NCBI RefSeq assembly: GCF_963678635.1
Contig: NC_087066.1
Coordinates: 9,638,723-9,702,722 of the forward strand
Reading direction: 5' to 3'
Length of the DNA: 64,000 nucleotides
Origin: Symsagittifera roscoffensis
Lineage: Eukaryota; Xenacoelomorpha; Acoela; Convolutidae
Shown piece by piece: positions 39,047-49,516 of the stretch. Position 1 is the first letter of the stretch; each line of letters begins with the position of its first letter. The position numbers were made by a program, and so were the translations under genes. The notes beneath the pieces were generated by a model, which had not been told where the DNA came from, searched no databases, and worked only from the letters and a program-made list of their open reading frames with translations.

Positions 39047-40260
39047 TCAATTCCTGAGAGTGTTTTTAGCTATTTTTCTATCGGAACGCACGTAAACTGT
39101 TGATGCACGCTCACCCATGAAAAACAACTCAGCATTTTCCCCCAGCGGTGCAAAAAAATTCAGTTCTACTGAAATGGTGCAATTGGTCAATTCAGGATGA
39201 ATAAAATCACGTGAAGCCTCCTGAGTTGATATGAGATCAAATGCCATAGTCTAATGGTTGTGATAATTAGCCAAACTAATTCCATGACTATTGTTAAAAA
39301 CAAAGTCTAGAGCTTCCAATGTGTTATAATTTATTCTTTTAGTATCAGTCATTGACAAAGGGGTACCTGCAAGGGGTAGACCATTTCGGTAATCAATGAT
39401 TTCATTCAGCTGAATTTTTTGATTATGAAACGGGTTTTTCCGGTTGGTACCAAGGTATGCTGTATTCGAGCTCATTGCTAAAATCATTCGACGGACTGGC
39501 TCTTGGGCAAAAACGTCTTCTTGGCGCCAGCTTTGCACACCAGTTGTGGAAAAAGGTTCTTGGTGAAACTTCAATACAAATGTATATTGCTGGTGTTTTC
39601 AGCAGAGTTTTTTCTATCGATGATTGAACAAAATCTGTTGCTGTCATTTTGCGAACATATAAGTTAGCCTCAGTGATTTTAACTCGGTAAAGTTTATCTC
39701 TATGCTCGGACATAATAACAAAGTCATTAAGAGATCGTCTCAGAGAAAGTCTGAATGTAACACCGCTGATAAGATGTTTGTCACATGATAAAAAATCAAA
39801 AGCTGTTTTAACAAGTAGACGGAATTCGCTTGATGCAGCTACGATTCGCTTACGTTCCGCTACATCTTCAGCTCGCCATTAGCACCATCAATACCTGTTG
39901 GATTATCTTCATATCAACATACCTTGACAAGCAAGTGAAGTTTTCTTTGCATCATGACCATTTGAATATTTGGTCTCAATGAAACTCTTATGGGCAAAAT
40001 TGGCACTAGTTGTTGAAATTTTTTCTCCACTCAGAGACATTGTTCATTCGGAAAAAAAAAGATGACAGTGGATTATTAACCAAATATGGGGTATCTCGTT
40101 GTGCAGCCTTTGTGGCATGAATTCGCATGACATTACCATTGTTTTCAACAATGCGTGCTAAAATCTCCAAGCGAGTTCGTTGAAGATCGATAAAATTGTT
40201 TCTATCTCCTAAAACTTCAACTTCGAGCATAGGACCATCAGGTGAACAAGATGGACCAAT
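39047..40260 (-). pseudogene. Major capsid protein remnant (copy C)
   Basis: Read leftward it shows MLEVEVLGDRNNFIDLQRTR and RDTPYLVNNPLSS, then YRVKITEANLYVRKMTATDF, QSWRQEDVFAQEPVRRMILA and NPFHNQKIQLNEIIDYRNGL. It ends with STQEASRDFIHPELTNCTIS and FFMGERASTVYV. Frameshifts near 39550, 39870 and 40010 break it. It is the best-preserved capsid of its lineage here and clearly distinct from the element A capsid. Confidence 0.85.
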
Positions 40261-40329
40261 TCTTTGACTGAATGCATTTTCAAATGTAACGAGTAGAAAA
40301 AATTTTTTGAAAAGATTATAAGTCGGTGG

Positions 40330-41120
40330 GTTCCTTGTTGGTAAGTCAAGTGTTTCAAAAACTTTTTCAGTGAAGAATTGTTTATAACCTTTTTGAAAGG
40401 GGATGTCAATTTTGCCTATTCTCACAAAATAGAGCTTTGGTCGGTGAACTAGTTTCATTGATTGTTCCGCTCTTAATGGAATTAGACGTGCAACATCCTT
40501 TGTTGTCACTTTATTGGGGGCTTATTTGATGAGTTGATTTGTTCTCGAATTTATTGTGTTGACAAAGTTTTGAAGCTTATCGATGTAAGAGTAGGTCCAT
40601 TTCTCCTCCAACTACTTATAAATCAAACTTTTTGGTAATTGAATGTTCCTCTCGGCGAAAGCAGACTTTTTTTCATTCTCTATTGCGTATATTTTGATTC
40701 CCTTTCTCTCACATAAAGTTTTTAATGATACCTTGAGCTCTGTGCATTTATCTACCCAGACTTCTTGTGGCTGTTTTGTTTCTATCATTTGTTTGAATGC
40801 TTCCGCAGCTGAGGTAGCATACTTTGATTTCAATAGCTGTACACGTAGGTATCGGGACATGCAATTGACTGCAACCATAAGATATTTAATGTTTTTGTTG
40901 TATTCTGCAAGTTTATCAACATACGCTAGGTCAATTGACCATACTTCGTCTATGTCATAAACTATCACTTTGAGGCGTGGTGTTTTGAGACGAACTGTTT
41001 GATATTTTGTTTATGCAGGCGCTGTATGTAAAAAATGTTTCACTTTACTTGTGAAACTCTTGATTCCTCTCTGTACACTGCCAAGCAATGATGGACCTTT
41101 ACCTGTACTTTAGTTTTCAA
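40330..41120 (-). pseudogene. Integrase remnant (copy C), fused to capsid by deletion
   Basis: The catalytic residues are retained: Asp in VWSIDLAYVDKL, Asp in VWVDKCTEL and Glu in SAFAERNIQLPK. The tail (YFVRIGKIDIPFQKGYKQFF, then NPPTYN) runs without a stop into the capsid N-terminus in ORF 40006-40509, so the penton and core-like genes have been deleted. A stop at 40612 and shifts inactivate it. Confidence 0.82.
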
Positions 41121-41149
41121 TAGTTTTTTCTTCAGCTGGTGTAATTTGC

Positions 41150-41340
41150 CATTTTTTTGTTTTTGTCTTCATCTTCTCTGTCGTTGCAGAATCTGAATCG
41201 TTATCGGGCGTTGTGTGAAATGTAGATTCTTCTTCTTCTGCGCCTTCTTCTCGTTTGGTTTTTTGCGCTGACCGTTCTCTTTCTTTTTCTGCAACAGTCC
41301 TTCTGACTTTGCGTTTTTAAATGCTTTTTGAGCTGGAACT
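41150..41340 (-). other. Lys/Glu-rich spacer between pre-integrase and integrase (copy C)
   Basis: Corresponds to the Lys/Glu-rich region at 30557-30720 of copy B; frames are broken. Confidence 0.45.
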
Positions 41341-41427
41341 TGTCGACGACGGTTTCTTGGGAGAAAGGAGGGCTGTAGATGTTGAAGGGGAATCTGTGGA
41401 ACCTCTGCTTCTTTGACTCTGTTGAGC

Positions 41428-41736
41428 TTATTCCGTAGTCATTGACTGCACCGCGACTTTGGCATACTTATTCATAACCAACTCTTCGTCAAGTTTGAGA
41501 GACCTCAAAATCAGTATGAAAGCGGGGTTGTAAAATTTTTTAGTTTGCTGTTGTATATCATACAAAAATACTGATGCCTTAAGACGTGTTGGAGCTTTAT
41601 CAACGTAAATTTCTTCATTTTCTTTGTTTATTGTGACTCGCTCTGACTTTTTAATAAATTCGAGCACTTTTTTTGCTCGTTTAAGTTTGTTTTTGTCGAT
41701 GAGTTGTAATTGTAACGTGATGCGTTCAGAGGACAT
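41428..41736 (-). CDS. Pre-integrase conserved protein (copy C)
   Basis: This 102-residue open frame has LQLQLIDKNKLKRAKKVLEF, KKSERVTINKENEEIYVDKA, then FLYDIQQQTKKFYNPAFILI and ELVMNKYAKVAVQ. It lies directly upstream of integrase, as in element A, and is one of the few open genes in copy C. Its real start may lie further upstream. Confidence 0.6.
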   Translation of the reverse strand: MSSERITLQLQLIDKNKLKRAKKVLEFIKKSERVTINKENEEIYVDKAPTRLKASVFLYDIQQQTKKFYNPAFILILRSLKLDEELVMNKYAKVAVQSMTTE

Positions 41737-42025
41737 AGCGTCATTAAGCTCAGTACTGGTTTCCAGCTCATTTCCCTCATCCTCAGTGAGAAGGAGAGCT
41801 AGTTCTAGTTGATTGTTGTCTGCTGTGGCTTTGATAAGTGTTTCGGGGGCTGGTATAACTTGAGGATTAGTGGTTGTTGTTGCTTTTAGGGATGTTGATC
41901 AATTCAAGTATGATAGTTGCGTTTTTTATGTTTCATTGAGTTTTCAAGCAAAATTTGCGCTGCATGGGGTTGTTTTCTAATATAAATATGCTTCGGAACC
42001 AGAACAAACTCTTGTGCTGTCCTTT

Positions 42026-42307
42026 TTATGCTGTCAAACATTTGAAGCAAAAATAATGTATATGTCTGATTAAATAAAATCCTTTTTTACTCAATATAAC
42101 AGCTGATTTTTTTTCGAGACTCGTTTTTAGAGTGATTAGAATCTTATATGTTTCCTCGAAAATATTAGGATTTGAAACACTAATAGGCACATTACCGTTG
42201 ACTACATTGAGCAAGCATTCGCAAACGACTGATATAACTTGAGTATTTGATGATTTTCTTATAAAGCTCCGTAGTTGACTTGGATTCAATTGTACCATGT
42301 GCTGCAC
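42026..42307 (-). CDS. Small post-ATPase conserved ORF (copy C)
   Basis: 93 residues, open: SVVCECLLNVVNGNVPIS, then YKILITLKTSLEKKSAVILS and a C-terminus rich in aromatic residues. Orthologous to 8658-8960. No known function. Confidence 0.6.
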   Translation of the reverse strand: MQHMVQLNPSQLRSFIRKSSNTQVISVVCECLLNVVNGNVPISVSNPNIFEETYKILITLKTSLEKKSAVILSKKGFYLIRHIHYFCFKCLTA

Positions 42308-42349
42308 AATAGATATTTTTTTCTCGTTTATTTGCGACGGGTGTCACTT

Positions 42350-42900
42350 CTGCCTTATCTAATGGTAAATAGAAAAATGACGGACCAGGTGGTATTATGT
42401 TTGAACAGTATCTGAGACAGTCTTATATTCGGCGATCTAAATCGAGTAATAGATGTCCAAAGCTGTCCTCTTAGCCAGTTCAAACGATTGTCGTAAAAAT
42501 TTTAAATGCATTAGGTTGCCTTTCGAGGTGATCAAGTTGGTGAGTATTACAAGGTGATTTGAAACAAAATGATGTGAGATGTGTTCAAGTATTGGAATAA
42601 ATTATGTTTGACATAAACAACATCTAAGCCTTTGTGTCTTCCTGCGGTTGCTATTTTAACGAATTCTTTCTTTTGTATATTTCTTCGCATGATTCATCAA
42701 ACACTAACAAAAAGTTTTCAATTTTTCTCAAACAATCAAGTTTGACAAATTCTATTTGAATTCTGCGAGTGTTTATATCTTCCCTAAGTATAGTTCGAAA
42801 ATCTTTGTAAAAAATTAATACTCTTCCAAATTTGGGATAAAAGTTGCCCCTTCAATGATTTAAAAATTATTTAAGTTTTCCTGATCCAGAAGGTCCTACA
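42350..42900 (-). pseudogene. Packaging ATPase remnant (copy C)
   Basis: Walker A is altered to GPSGSGKLK (Ser/Thr lost) at about 42880. Walker B (LLVFDESCEEIY) and the ATAGRH segment follow in broken frames down to about 42410, near GHLLLD. Confidence 0.78.
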
Positions 42901-43199
42901 ACTGCTTGTCGTAAATTTATTCGTATGCTTGAGGTTGGTAGCACGTACCCAATTAAACCAGACAATATGGAAAACCAAACTGATGTTTTTTCATAGCTTA
43001 GTTGCGTCAAAGAAAATTTATGGATACAAAAGCTTAGTAAAAATAAAATTATAATCATTTGGGACATAAGAACGACTTCTGATCTGGGAACAGTGGCACC
43101 AAAACAAAATTTCCAAGATTTTTGTTCGGTGTTATTTAGATCATAAACAAAATCAGTAACTATAGCTGCATCATGTTCATCATTTGCTATTTCAGACAT
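42867..43199 (-). CDS. Two-segment membrane protein (copy C), running into the ATPase
   Basis: Contains FVYDLNNTEQKSWKFCFG, a transmembrane helix (VVLMSQMIIILFLLSFCIHK) and SGLIGYVLPTSSI. The ORF then reads straight into the ATPase Walker A, so the usual stop/start overlap has been lost by a small indel. Confidence 0.65.
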   Translation of the reverse strand: MSEIANDEHDAAIVTDFVYDLNNTEQKSWKFCFGATVPRSEVVLMSQMIIILFLLSFCIHKFSLTQLSYEKTSVWFSILSGLIGYVLPTSSIRINLRQAVVGPSGSGKLK

Positions 43200-43275
43200 T
43201 CACGTTTTCAATTTTTTTCTCTGTCTCTCGCTCTCCCTCTCTCTGTCTCTCTGACTGTCTATCTCTATCAACCGT
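43200..43275. repeat. CT-rich microsatellite
   Basis: Irregular (TCTCTG)/(CTCTCC)-type repeats, roughly 60 bp, upstream of the membrane gene. Confidence 0.7.
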
Positions 43276-43318
43276 TTCTTATTGAGGAAGAAAAATGTGT
43301 GGTTATGAATTTTAATAT

Positions 43319-43633
43319 TTATTTTTCTGAACAGTAAAAAATCTCGTATCGAGTATAACCAGCGTAAACATTAGTAGTATCATTTTCATTGTCATACAAT
43401 TCCACTGCATAATTGGCTGGGACGTTCTTACTTTTCACATGATACATGGTTTCCTTCACTGAGTTTTCTTTTACTAATTTCTGAACTTTTTCAGGTAAAT
43501 CACTGCATCTGAGGTCCATTCGAACTCCGGGCTGATGTTTGGGTACTAAGACTAGCTTGGGAAGATAAACTCCTCGTTTGCTGGCTAAATTTTTGAATAA
43601 ACTTGAATCGTTGAAAGTAGATGAATTAGTCAA
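43319..43633 (-). CDS. Conserved early Polinton protein (copy C)
   Basis: 104 residues with RGVYLPKLVLVPKHQPGVRM, then LPEKVQKLVKENSV and a strand-like end. Copy D 58079-58318 (QKLPSELKELVKTDNVEKIH) and copy B 28845-29030 are counterparts. It overlaps the next gene upstream by 8 nt. Function unknown. Confidence 0.55.
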   Translation of the reverse strand: MTNSSTFNDSSLFKNLASKRGVYLPKLVLVPKHQPGVRMDLRCSDLPEKVQKLVKENSVKETMYHVKSKNVPANYAVELYDNENDTTNVYAGYTRYEIFYCSEK

Positions 43634-43841
43634 TCACCGGGAAAAAGCTTCTCAAAGTATTTAATTGTTCTTCAGTTAAAGTGATTTGCTCATTTCGCTG
43701 CACCACTTGACCTCGGCAACCGATTCGTTCAACTCTTCTTAATGATATTTTGATGTCACTCTCTGGATTCATCCAAACACATAACATTGAATTTGGAGAT
43801 AAGGACGACTCCATCTTCGCTAGTCTCTCGCTGTTGCTCAT
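43626..43841 (-). CDS. Small conserved protein, PC4-like pattern (copy C)
   Basis: 71 residues: an N-terminal SSLSPNSMLCVW strand, IKISLRRVERIGCRGQVVQR, then EQITLTEEQLNTLRSFFPVI. The strand-rich body and final helix recall the PC4 fold; this is a weak structural inference. Copy D 58331-58594 has the same SLSPN start and IKVTLIRRGILDCRG. Confidence 0.5.
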   Translation of the reverse strand: MSNSERLAKMESSLSPNSMLCVWMNPESDIKISLRRVERIGCRGQVVQRNEQITLTEEQLNTLRSFFPVID

Positions 43842-43869
43842 TCTCCAGCCAATCGAAAAACGCCTTGCT

Positions 43870-44330
43870 TTTCTTCAGGGCGCATGATTCCTAGAGTAGT
43901 TATGATATGAATGTCTATTGCAAGCTGGATAATTTTTGAAAGGTAAATTTTCAATTCTCAGGGTACCCAATTCATCAAGGTTCACAACTTTTTGATCTAA
44001 ATGCTTTGGGAGAAGATCAGCCTTTTTTTCCTTTAGCATAAAAGATGGCGTTAGGGTTTCTCAAAACAAAACTTTGAATAATCTGATTGAGGTTTAAATG
44101 TAAATAATTGCCACTTTCCCAGTGAATTCTGTGCAAGTTATTTGCCAACCAGTTGTATGCTTTTTTTTTTCAGATTTAGGAAGTGAATTGAAACTGACTG
44201 GAGGTAGAAAAATAAGAAAGTCATTGTAATCAGAAGTTGAAATGGCTAGTTTTTTAACTATTTAGAATTGGTTTTGTCAGTTTAACATATAAACAGGACG
44301 TAATCAGGCTGTTGTTACATTTCCAGGGTA
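43870..44330 (-). pseudogene. Cys/His-tail early gene remnant (copy C)
   Basis: Broken frames hold VVNLDELGTLRIENLPFKNY, then a PACNRHSYHN block with the spacing of the Cys/His tail in 9947-10415. The start is too decayed to place. Confidence 0.5.
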
Positions 44331-44334
44331 GCAT

Positions 44335-44622
44335 TTAGCAGTAGGTGGGACTTTTGTTATAAGCTTTATGGACAAATCCCGCGGCATCGTGTAAAATTGC
44401 ATGCAGTCGTATTATTTTTGATTCATTCAGGTGTTTGTCCAATGAAGAATTGTCTATGTCAAAAAGACCTCCATATGGTCTAAGTTTAACGGCAACAACA
44501 TAATTTATATCATTTTTACTAGAAAAGAAAAACAGAGACCATTTAGCTAGAAAATAATTACGGTCAGATTTTTCCGAGTAGGTTTTTTTCACAGTCAAAT
44601 AAATCTCGTGAATGATTCCCAT
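44335..44622 (-). CDS. RLHAILHDAAG-type conserved protein (copy C)
   Basis: 95 residues with RPYGGLFDIDNSSLDKHL, SKIIRLHAILHDAAGFVHKA and SPTYC, then a stop where element A continues into YVLP. It appears truncated at the C-terminus. Confidence 0.6.
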   Translation of the reverse strand: MGIIHEIYLTVKKTYSEKSDRNYFLAKWSLFFFSSKNDINYVVAVKLRPYGGLFDIDNSSLDKHLNESKIIRLHAILHDAAGFVHKAYNKSPTYC

Positions 44623-44637
44623 CCCGTTGAAATAACT

Positions 44638-44970
44638 CTACGTTTTTCCAATTTCTTTTTGAACTTTTTCCAACACTTCGCGGACCTGCTGATTTTCAAG
44701 ACAGTGGAAGTGAAAGTGACCTTGCAGATACCACTTACTCAGTCCTATATCTCGGTGGTATAAATTTAGATAGATCACTGGAAGCTTTTGATATTTTGAA
44801 GTTTTATCAAAACAAAGTCGAATCATTCGCTCCATCTCTTTCTCAATCATCATAGAGTCAAAATCGAAATAGTAACTAAATCGGTTTTTCTAAGTAGCAA
44901 TGGTTACTTGAGTAGCCCTACGAATTTTCTGTTTTGTATAAACGCACCACGTTATTTGTAAGAGCTCATT
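44638..44970 (-). pseudogene. Conserved early Polinton gene (copy C), TWC...MIRLCFDK type
   Basis: The first part (ITWCVYTKQK) is separated by a stop from an open part of 71 codons containing RMIRLCFDKTSKYQKLPVIY and LSKWYLQGHFHFH. Counterpart of 27888-28097. Confidence 0.55.
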
Positions 44971-45496
44971 CATATAAAACAGCTGTTAACAACTATGAGC
45001 ATATTCTTTTTTGCTATTTAAACAAACCTCGAGATGAGAACTTTATGACGATTAAGAATTTTAATTCTTTTTGATCTGACACCAATTGAAAAAACTGAGA
45101 GAAATAAATTTTCTTGGTGAATATCCTCAGTGTGCCAATTTTCTATTAAACTCATTTCAATTATTTTATTACTCAACATTTCAGTATCTGACGTTCAGAA
45201 AGAAGGTTGTTACGGCGGTGATTGAGAATGAACATGCATTTCAATTCTTTTTCGTATTTTTCGAGACTAACGATAAACTTTCAAGATCCAAAAATTTAAT
45301 TTCCACCAGGGAACCAGCATTTTGTGACTGTTTGGTGAAATCTTAGTTGGGAGGCCTAAAAATGTTTTTGGATCCAAAAATTAGGATCCCAGCAGTTTTC
45401 GGTGATAGTGGGCAAAGCGCTAGGAAAAATGCAAAATCCTTGCTCTTGGATCCGAGGCGGACCCCTATACTGGCGGACACCTATAAAATCAACTGT
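44971..45496. other. Stretch without a recognised gene
   Basis: Upstream edge of copy C. Open frames here have no similarity to element genes, and no TIR was recognised. Confidence 0.4.
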
Positions 45497-45658
45497 AATC
45501 CGCCGTGTGTCCTTAGGTGGGGGTCATTGCTAAGGGGGTGAAAAAGGTCTCAAAACCTACATGAGGGGTCCTAAAAATTTAGGACCCCTCACTTAGATTT
45601 TATAACCCCTTTGACTCCCACCTTAGGAATGATCCCCCCTTAGGACTCACGGCGGATT
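45497..45658. repeat. Imperfect 162-bp palindrome (foldback element)
   Basis: AATCCGCCGTG at the left pairs with CACGGCGGATT at the right. The arms continue inward through CTTAGGTGGGGGTCATT-type sequence to a central perfect stem around AGGGGTCCTAAA/TTTAGGACCCCT (centre about 45577). Shorter and richer in GC than its surroundings, it looks like a foldback/MITE-type insertion. Confidence 0.75.
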
Positions 45659-48084
45659 GCAAAACTACTGGAATGATTATACTTGGTGAGTGACCTTAAG
45701 TTAGTTGCAACAGGTACGTGGTCGAGCCATGTACCAACATGTTAATCAGCAAGAGCGAGAAGAACTTTTATGGTGAGATGAAGTCAGAAAAAAATTTTTA
45801 TCTAGGACACTCCTCATATGCAAATTTTGTGGAATTGTTGAAAGGCAGTGAGATGTACTACTATGCCATTTGTGACACGCGGTGAGTTGAGGTGGAGTAG
45901 AAAAATTTCATTTCCTGATGCGGCTTGTAAAGTTAATTTTAGAGAACAGGAACACTATTTGACGATAACCCGACGTTATTCGATCAATGGGGACATTGAA
46001 GGGGACTGTCCGGGGAGTATGTGCCATTCCCCCGGGTTGGCACAGCGGAACCTTCCATCGCATCACGAAAACGACATTAGAGGCCTTAGTCGTCACATAT
46101 AGATCTGAAGGAGGTTGGAATAATCTAGAAGAAAAATTTTAGAAAAATTCGAATGGCGACGTTACATTTCTGAGAAATGCAAAAACGGCCATGTTTAGCT
46201 GGAAAACAGAGAAAAACACAACAACAACCGAATTAGTGAGATACAAACGGTCGATCAAATTGATAGAGAAAGCGAAGCCTCTTATCGTGACGATCACATA
46301 CGATAAGACACTTAACAGATGTAATTAGCCAGAAAGGAGGCTTCAGTTGGGAAGAGGGAAGGAGCAGTACCCTTCCGTGCCACGAAGTTAGAGTAAAAAC
46401 GACGTATTAAGGGAAAGCGCGGAAGCGGAGGCTCGGCCCCCAGTGACTGATATATGGTGAAAGACTAGAGTAAACTAACTTTCCAGCTACTCTGATGTCC
46501 TGGACGTTTGAAACAACACCGGTATTATTTGTTATTCTAAAATATGAGCAGCTAGGAAGAGGAGCAAAGGGTCAATGGGTTTAATATAGAACTGTTACCA
46601 AAAACATAGTAAAACAGGATATTCAAGCCGTGTTTTTAATAGCAATCACGTAGTCTGGGGATCCGAGATCCAGCTATGTGGTTGTCTTTGCATGTAAACG
46701 GAAGCTGATTAAAAGTCGTTTGACTGATGACCGGAAAATAGTAACTCTTTACTTAGCCGAAACAGATCAGAAAATCAAGGTCGAGACAGTGAAAAATGAG
46801 TAGAATTTAGGTAACTGACGCCGGCCAGTCGTCTATAGGTGCTTTTTCTACGCTACGTCACTGTGTAGTATTTGGGCGAAGGTTACACTCACCCGGACGA
46901 CTCAGACCCAAATTGCATAGTCGCACTGAGAGTTTATACCTGTACAGTCTGGACATAAAGTAGCAAAAAATGAGCCGTGAGTTGTATATGGTTTGCGTAA
47001 CTTTGCATTATGAGGCAAAACTGTGCACAGGATAGGCGCACAGTTTTGTGTCTGTATGTTCCTGGATTCCAGAGACAAGTCTTTAATCACATGTTAAAAT
47101 ATGGTCGGAACGATCAAAGTTTTTGAAAGAACAAAAGAAGAACAAAGGGAGCGTCCTTGTTGAGAAATCCACTCACATTTCCTAAAAAGCACAGTTCGGG
47201 CTAAATGTGGGCGGGCAAAAATCGGGACTCAAAGTCTTAACTTAAAGTTGTTTTATCCTTGAAAGACTCGAAAAACTGGATGAAGTATGTCCAAATTTTC
47301 GCAGCTTGTGTCGAGAATTTCGCGTCTGCTTCTCCATAATTTTGCAAATATATGCTTAGACTTTAGCGACCAATCTTTTTTGTCTCGTTTTTTGAAAACC
47401 TAAGGTTGAGATAGTGCAATCGTTATCTCACTATCTCAATCATAAGTTAGACTAGAAAGATTGAGATAGTGTAATCATTTTCTGTTGATAAAAAATTATA
47501 AGACAAGCAAACTGTAGACAAATAGCAGCAAAAGCATTGAACGCTTAATAGATCACTTTTTTGGAATTTCGGAGAACTGTAATAAAAGTTTTCCCACGTA
47601 GATTTTATCTTTGAAAAATCATCGTAGGCTTTTTCTGTCCCTGTAAGTCACTACCAAACCAATTAAGACATATTTTCTTTAATTTCTATATTCAGGAAAA
47701 TTGTTTTTTTTCAGTATTATAAATTTCTAATTTAAAACCACTTGGGTTATTTAACGCATGATGATGGATTTTAAAATTAAACTCGCTCTATTTTATGATT
47801 TAAAATTTCCAAGTAAAAGCTTGAAAATAACTTAAAGTCCGAGGAAATTTACAAGCTGGGTTTGCATGATTCTAGTTTTAGTTGGAATGGATGATAGAAA
47901 CGAGCAACACTTGAGACTGGAAGCCGCTGTTAGAAACAAACTTATTGTGGCAATTATGCCTACTGTGAATTTCACCGGTAAGATTATTTTTCATTATTGC
48001 TTTAGTGTTCAGAAAGTGACTGGATGGTTTTCATTTTCAATATCAATGCACTTTTGCAATTTATAAACGAAACATTTTCCTTCT
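45659..48084. other. Non-coding stretch, GC-richer to about 47100
   Basis: No gene is recognised. A repeated phrase, TTGAGATAGTG.AATC, lies near 47403 and 47460. A possible short exon at 47866-47981 ends in ACCG/GTAAGATT and encodes VGMDDRNEQHLRLEAAVRNK; with no neighbouring exons it cannot be confirmed. Confidence 0.35.
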
Positions 48085-48770
48085 AATACTAATGTGCTCG
48101 ACATTGCTCGACCCAAGCAAGATATGTGTCGGCCGTGCTCGACCAAATTGGGGTATCTTTCGACTTTCATCTTTTGGAATACTGGTTTGCATTTTGAGTC
48201 GAAAATGTAAAATGAGTTCATATTTGAAAAAAAAATGACTTTTGACTCCGAATTACTGCGGGACAAACGACAATGCTCGATGTGTGTTTCCGCAGTGCTC
48301 TAGGTATGTTTTGACAGTGCTCGAGCTATGTTCGACAATGAAGCATCATAACAATGAAAACAATGAAGCATCGTGAGTTAGCCAAATTCAAAAATTTTAA
48401 TTTATGCTTTGCGTGTAACATCTTATGATGTTTCATTACCAGAATGAAATAGTCACAGTTTTTAGAAATTAATTGCCATATAAAGAGGAAACTTTTTCAC
48501 TTTTTGGATTTTTTATTTGCAAATTGAGTCAAAACTGTAGAAAAATTTTTTGATATTCAAAAGAAAATATTCCTTTTGAATCCGAGTTACCGCAGAACAA
48601 TCGGTATCTTTTGACCATGCTCGAGGTATGATTTGAGCGTGCTCGAATGTACTCTAGGTATGTTTTGATCGTGCTCGATCGTGCTCGAGCTATGTTTTGG
48701 CCGTGCTAGAGAGATATTGCGAACATGCTCGAAGTACATTTAGATTTTGTGCTCGACCCAAACGGTGTCT
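48085..48770. repeat. Degenerate CTCGA-rich minisatellite
   Basis: About 15 copies of GTGCTCGA or a close variant occur, many in the longer phrase GTGCTCGAGGTATGTTTTGA (about 22 bp). They fall in two clusters (48085-48335 and 48595-48770) separated by unrelated sequence. Confidence 0.65.
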
Positions 48771-49316
48771 CAAACGCTTTCTCGACGCGAACGCTAATTT
48801 TTTCCGTTGAACACTGACATGTGGTGGACTCAGAAAGTCGGAACACAAAGTAAACACCTCGACCCGGGTATAAATTCACAATTGAAGAAGTGAAATTTTT
48901 TTCTGCATCTGCAGAAATTGATCTAGGTTTTCCCCGCAGGCAGGAAGTGGATATTCTGGTCACTTTTTTGTGGTCTAGAAACTTGAATTCGTAACCTCCT
49001 CACAAACACTTGGAAAAATCAATTAGAACATTTTTTCGTCGCACACTTCCTCCCAGCATTAGTATAAATTGGTGGAAATAATTTTCTGATGTAACAAAAA
49101 TTAAAATTCTAAACACGGTATTTAATTTTTGCAGTAGTTTTGGCTCTATATTTTTTGCTCTACGTTTAAATTTAAACTTTGTTTCATTCTGGTTTGTGGT
49201 TTGGGTTAGATAATTCAGTTTTTGTAAAAGAAATTAATTGTTTTTTTTCAATATATCTAGTATTTCTTAAAAAATTATTGAAAGTCGAAGAACTTCAGAG
49301 GACAAAAATTTTTTTG
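48771..49316. other. Stretch without a recognised gene
   Basis: A minus-strand ORF (48706-48963) partly overlaps the minisatellite and has no recognised motif; nothing else stands out. Confidence 0.35.
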
Positions 49317-49516
49317 NNNNNNNNNNNNNNNNNNNNNNNNNNNNNNNNNNNNNNNNNNNNNNNNNNNNNNNNNNNNNNNNNNNNNNNNNNNNNNNNNNNN
49401 NNNNNNNNNNNNNNNNNNNNNNNNNNNNNNNNNNNNNNNNNNNNNNNNNNNNNNNNNNNNNNNNNNNNNNNNNNNNNNNNNNNNNNNNNNNNNNNNNNNN
49501 NNNNNNNNNNNNNNNN
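49317..49516. other. Assembly gap of 200 N
   Basis: Exactly 200 unknown bases, the same placeholder size as the first gap. Confidence 0.99.

Noticed and set aside
46902-47090. ORFs in the GC-richer stretch 45660-47100
   Set aside because: Short, no motifs, no supporting signals.
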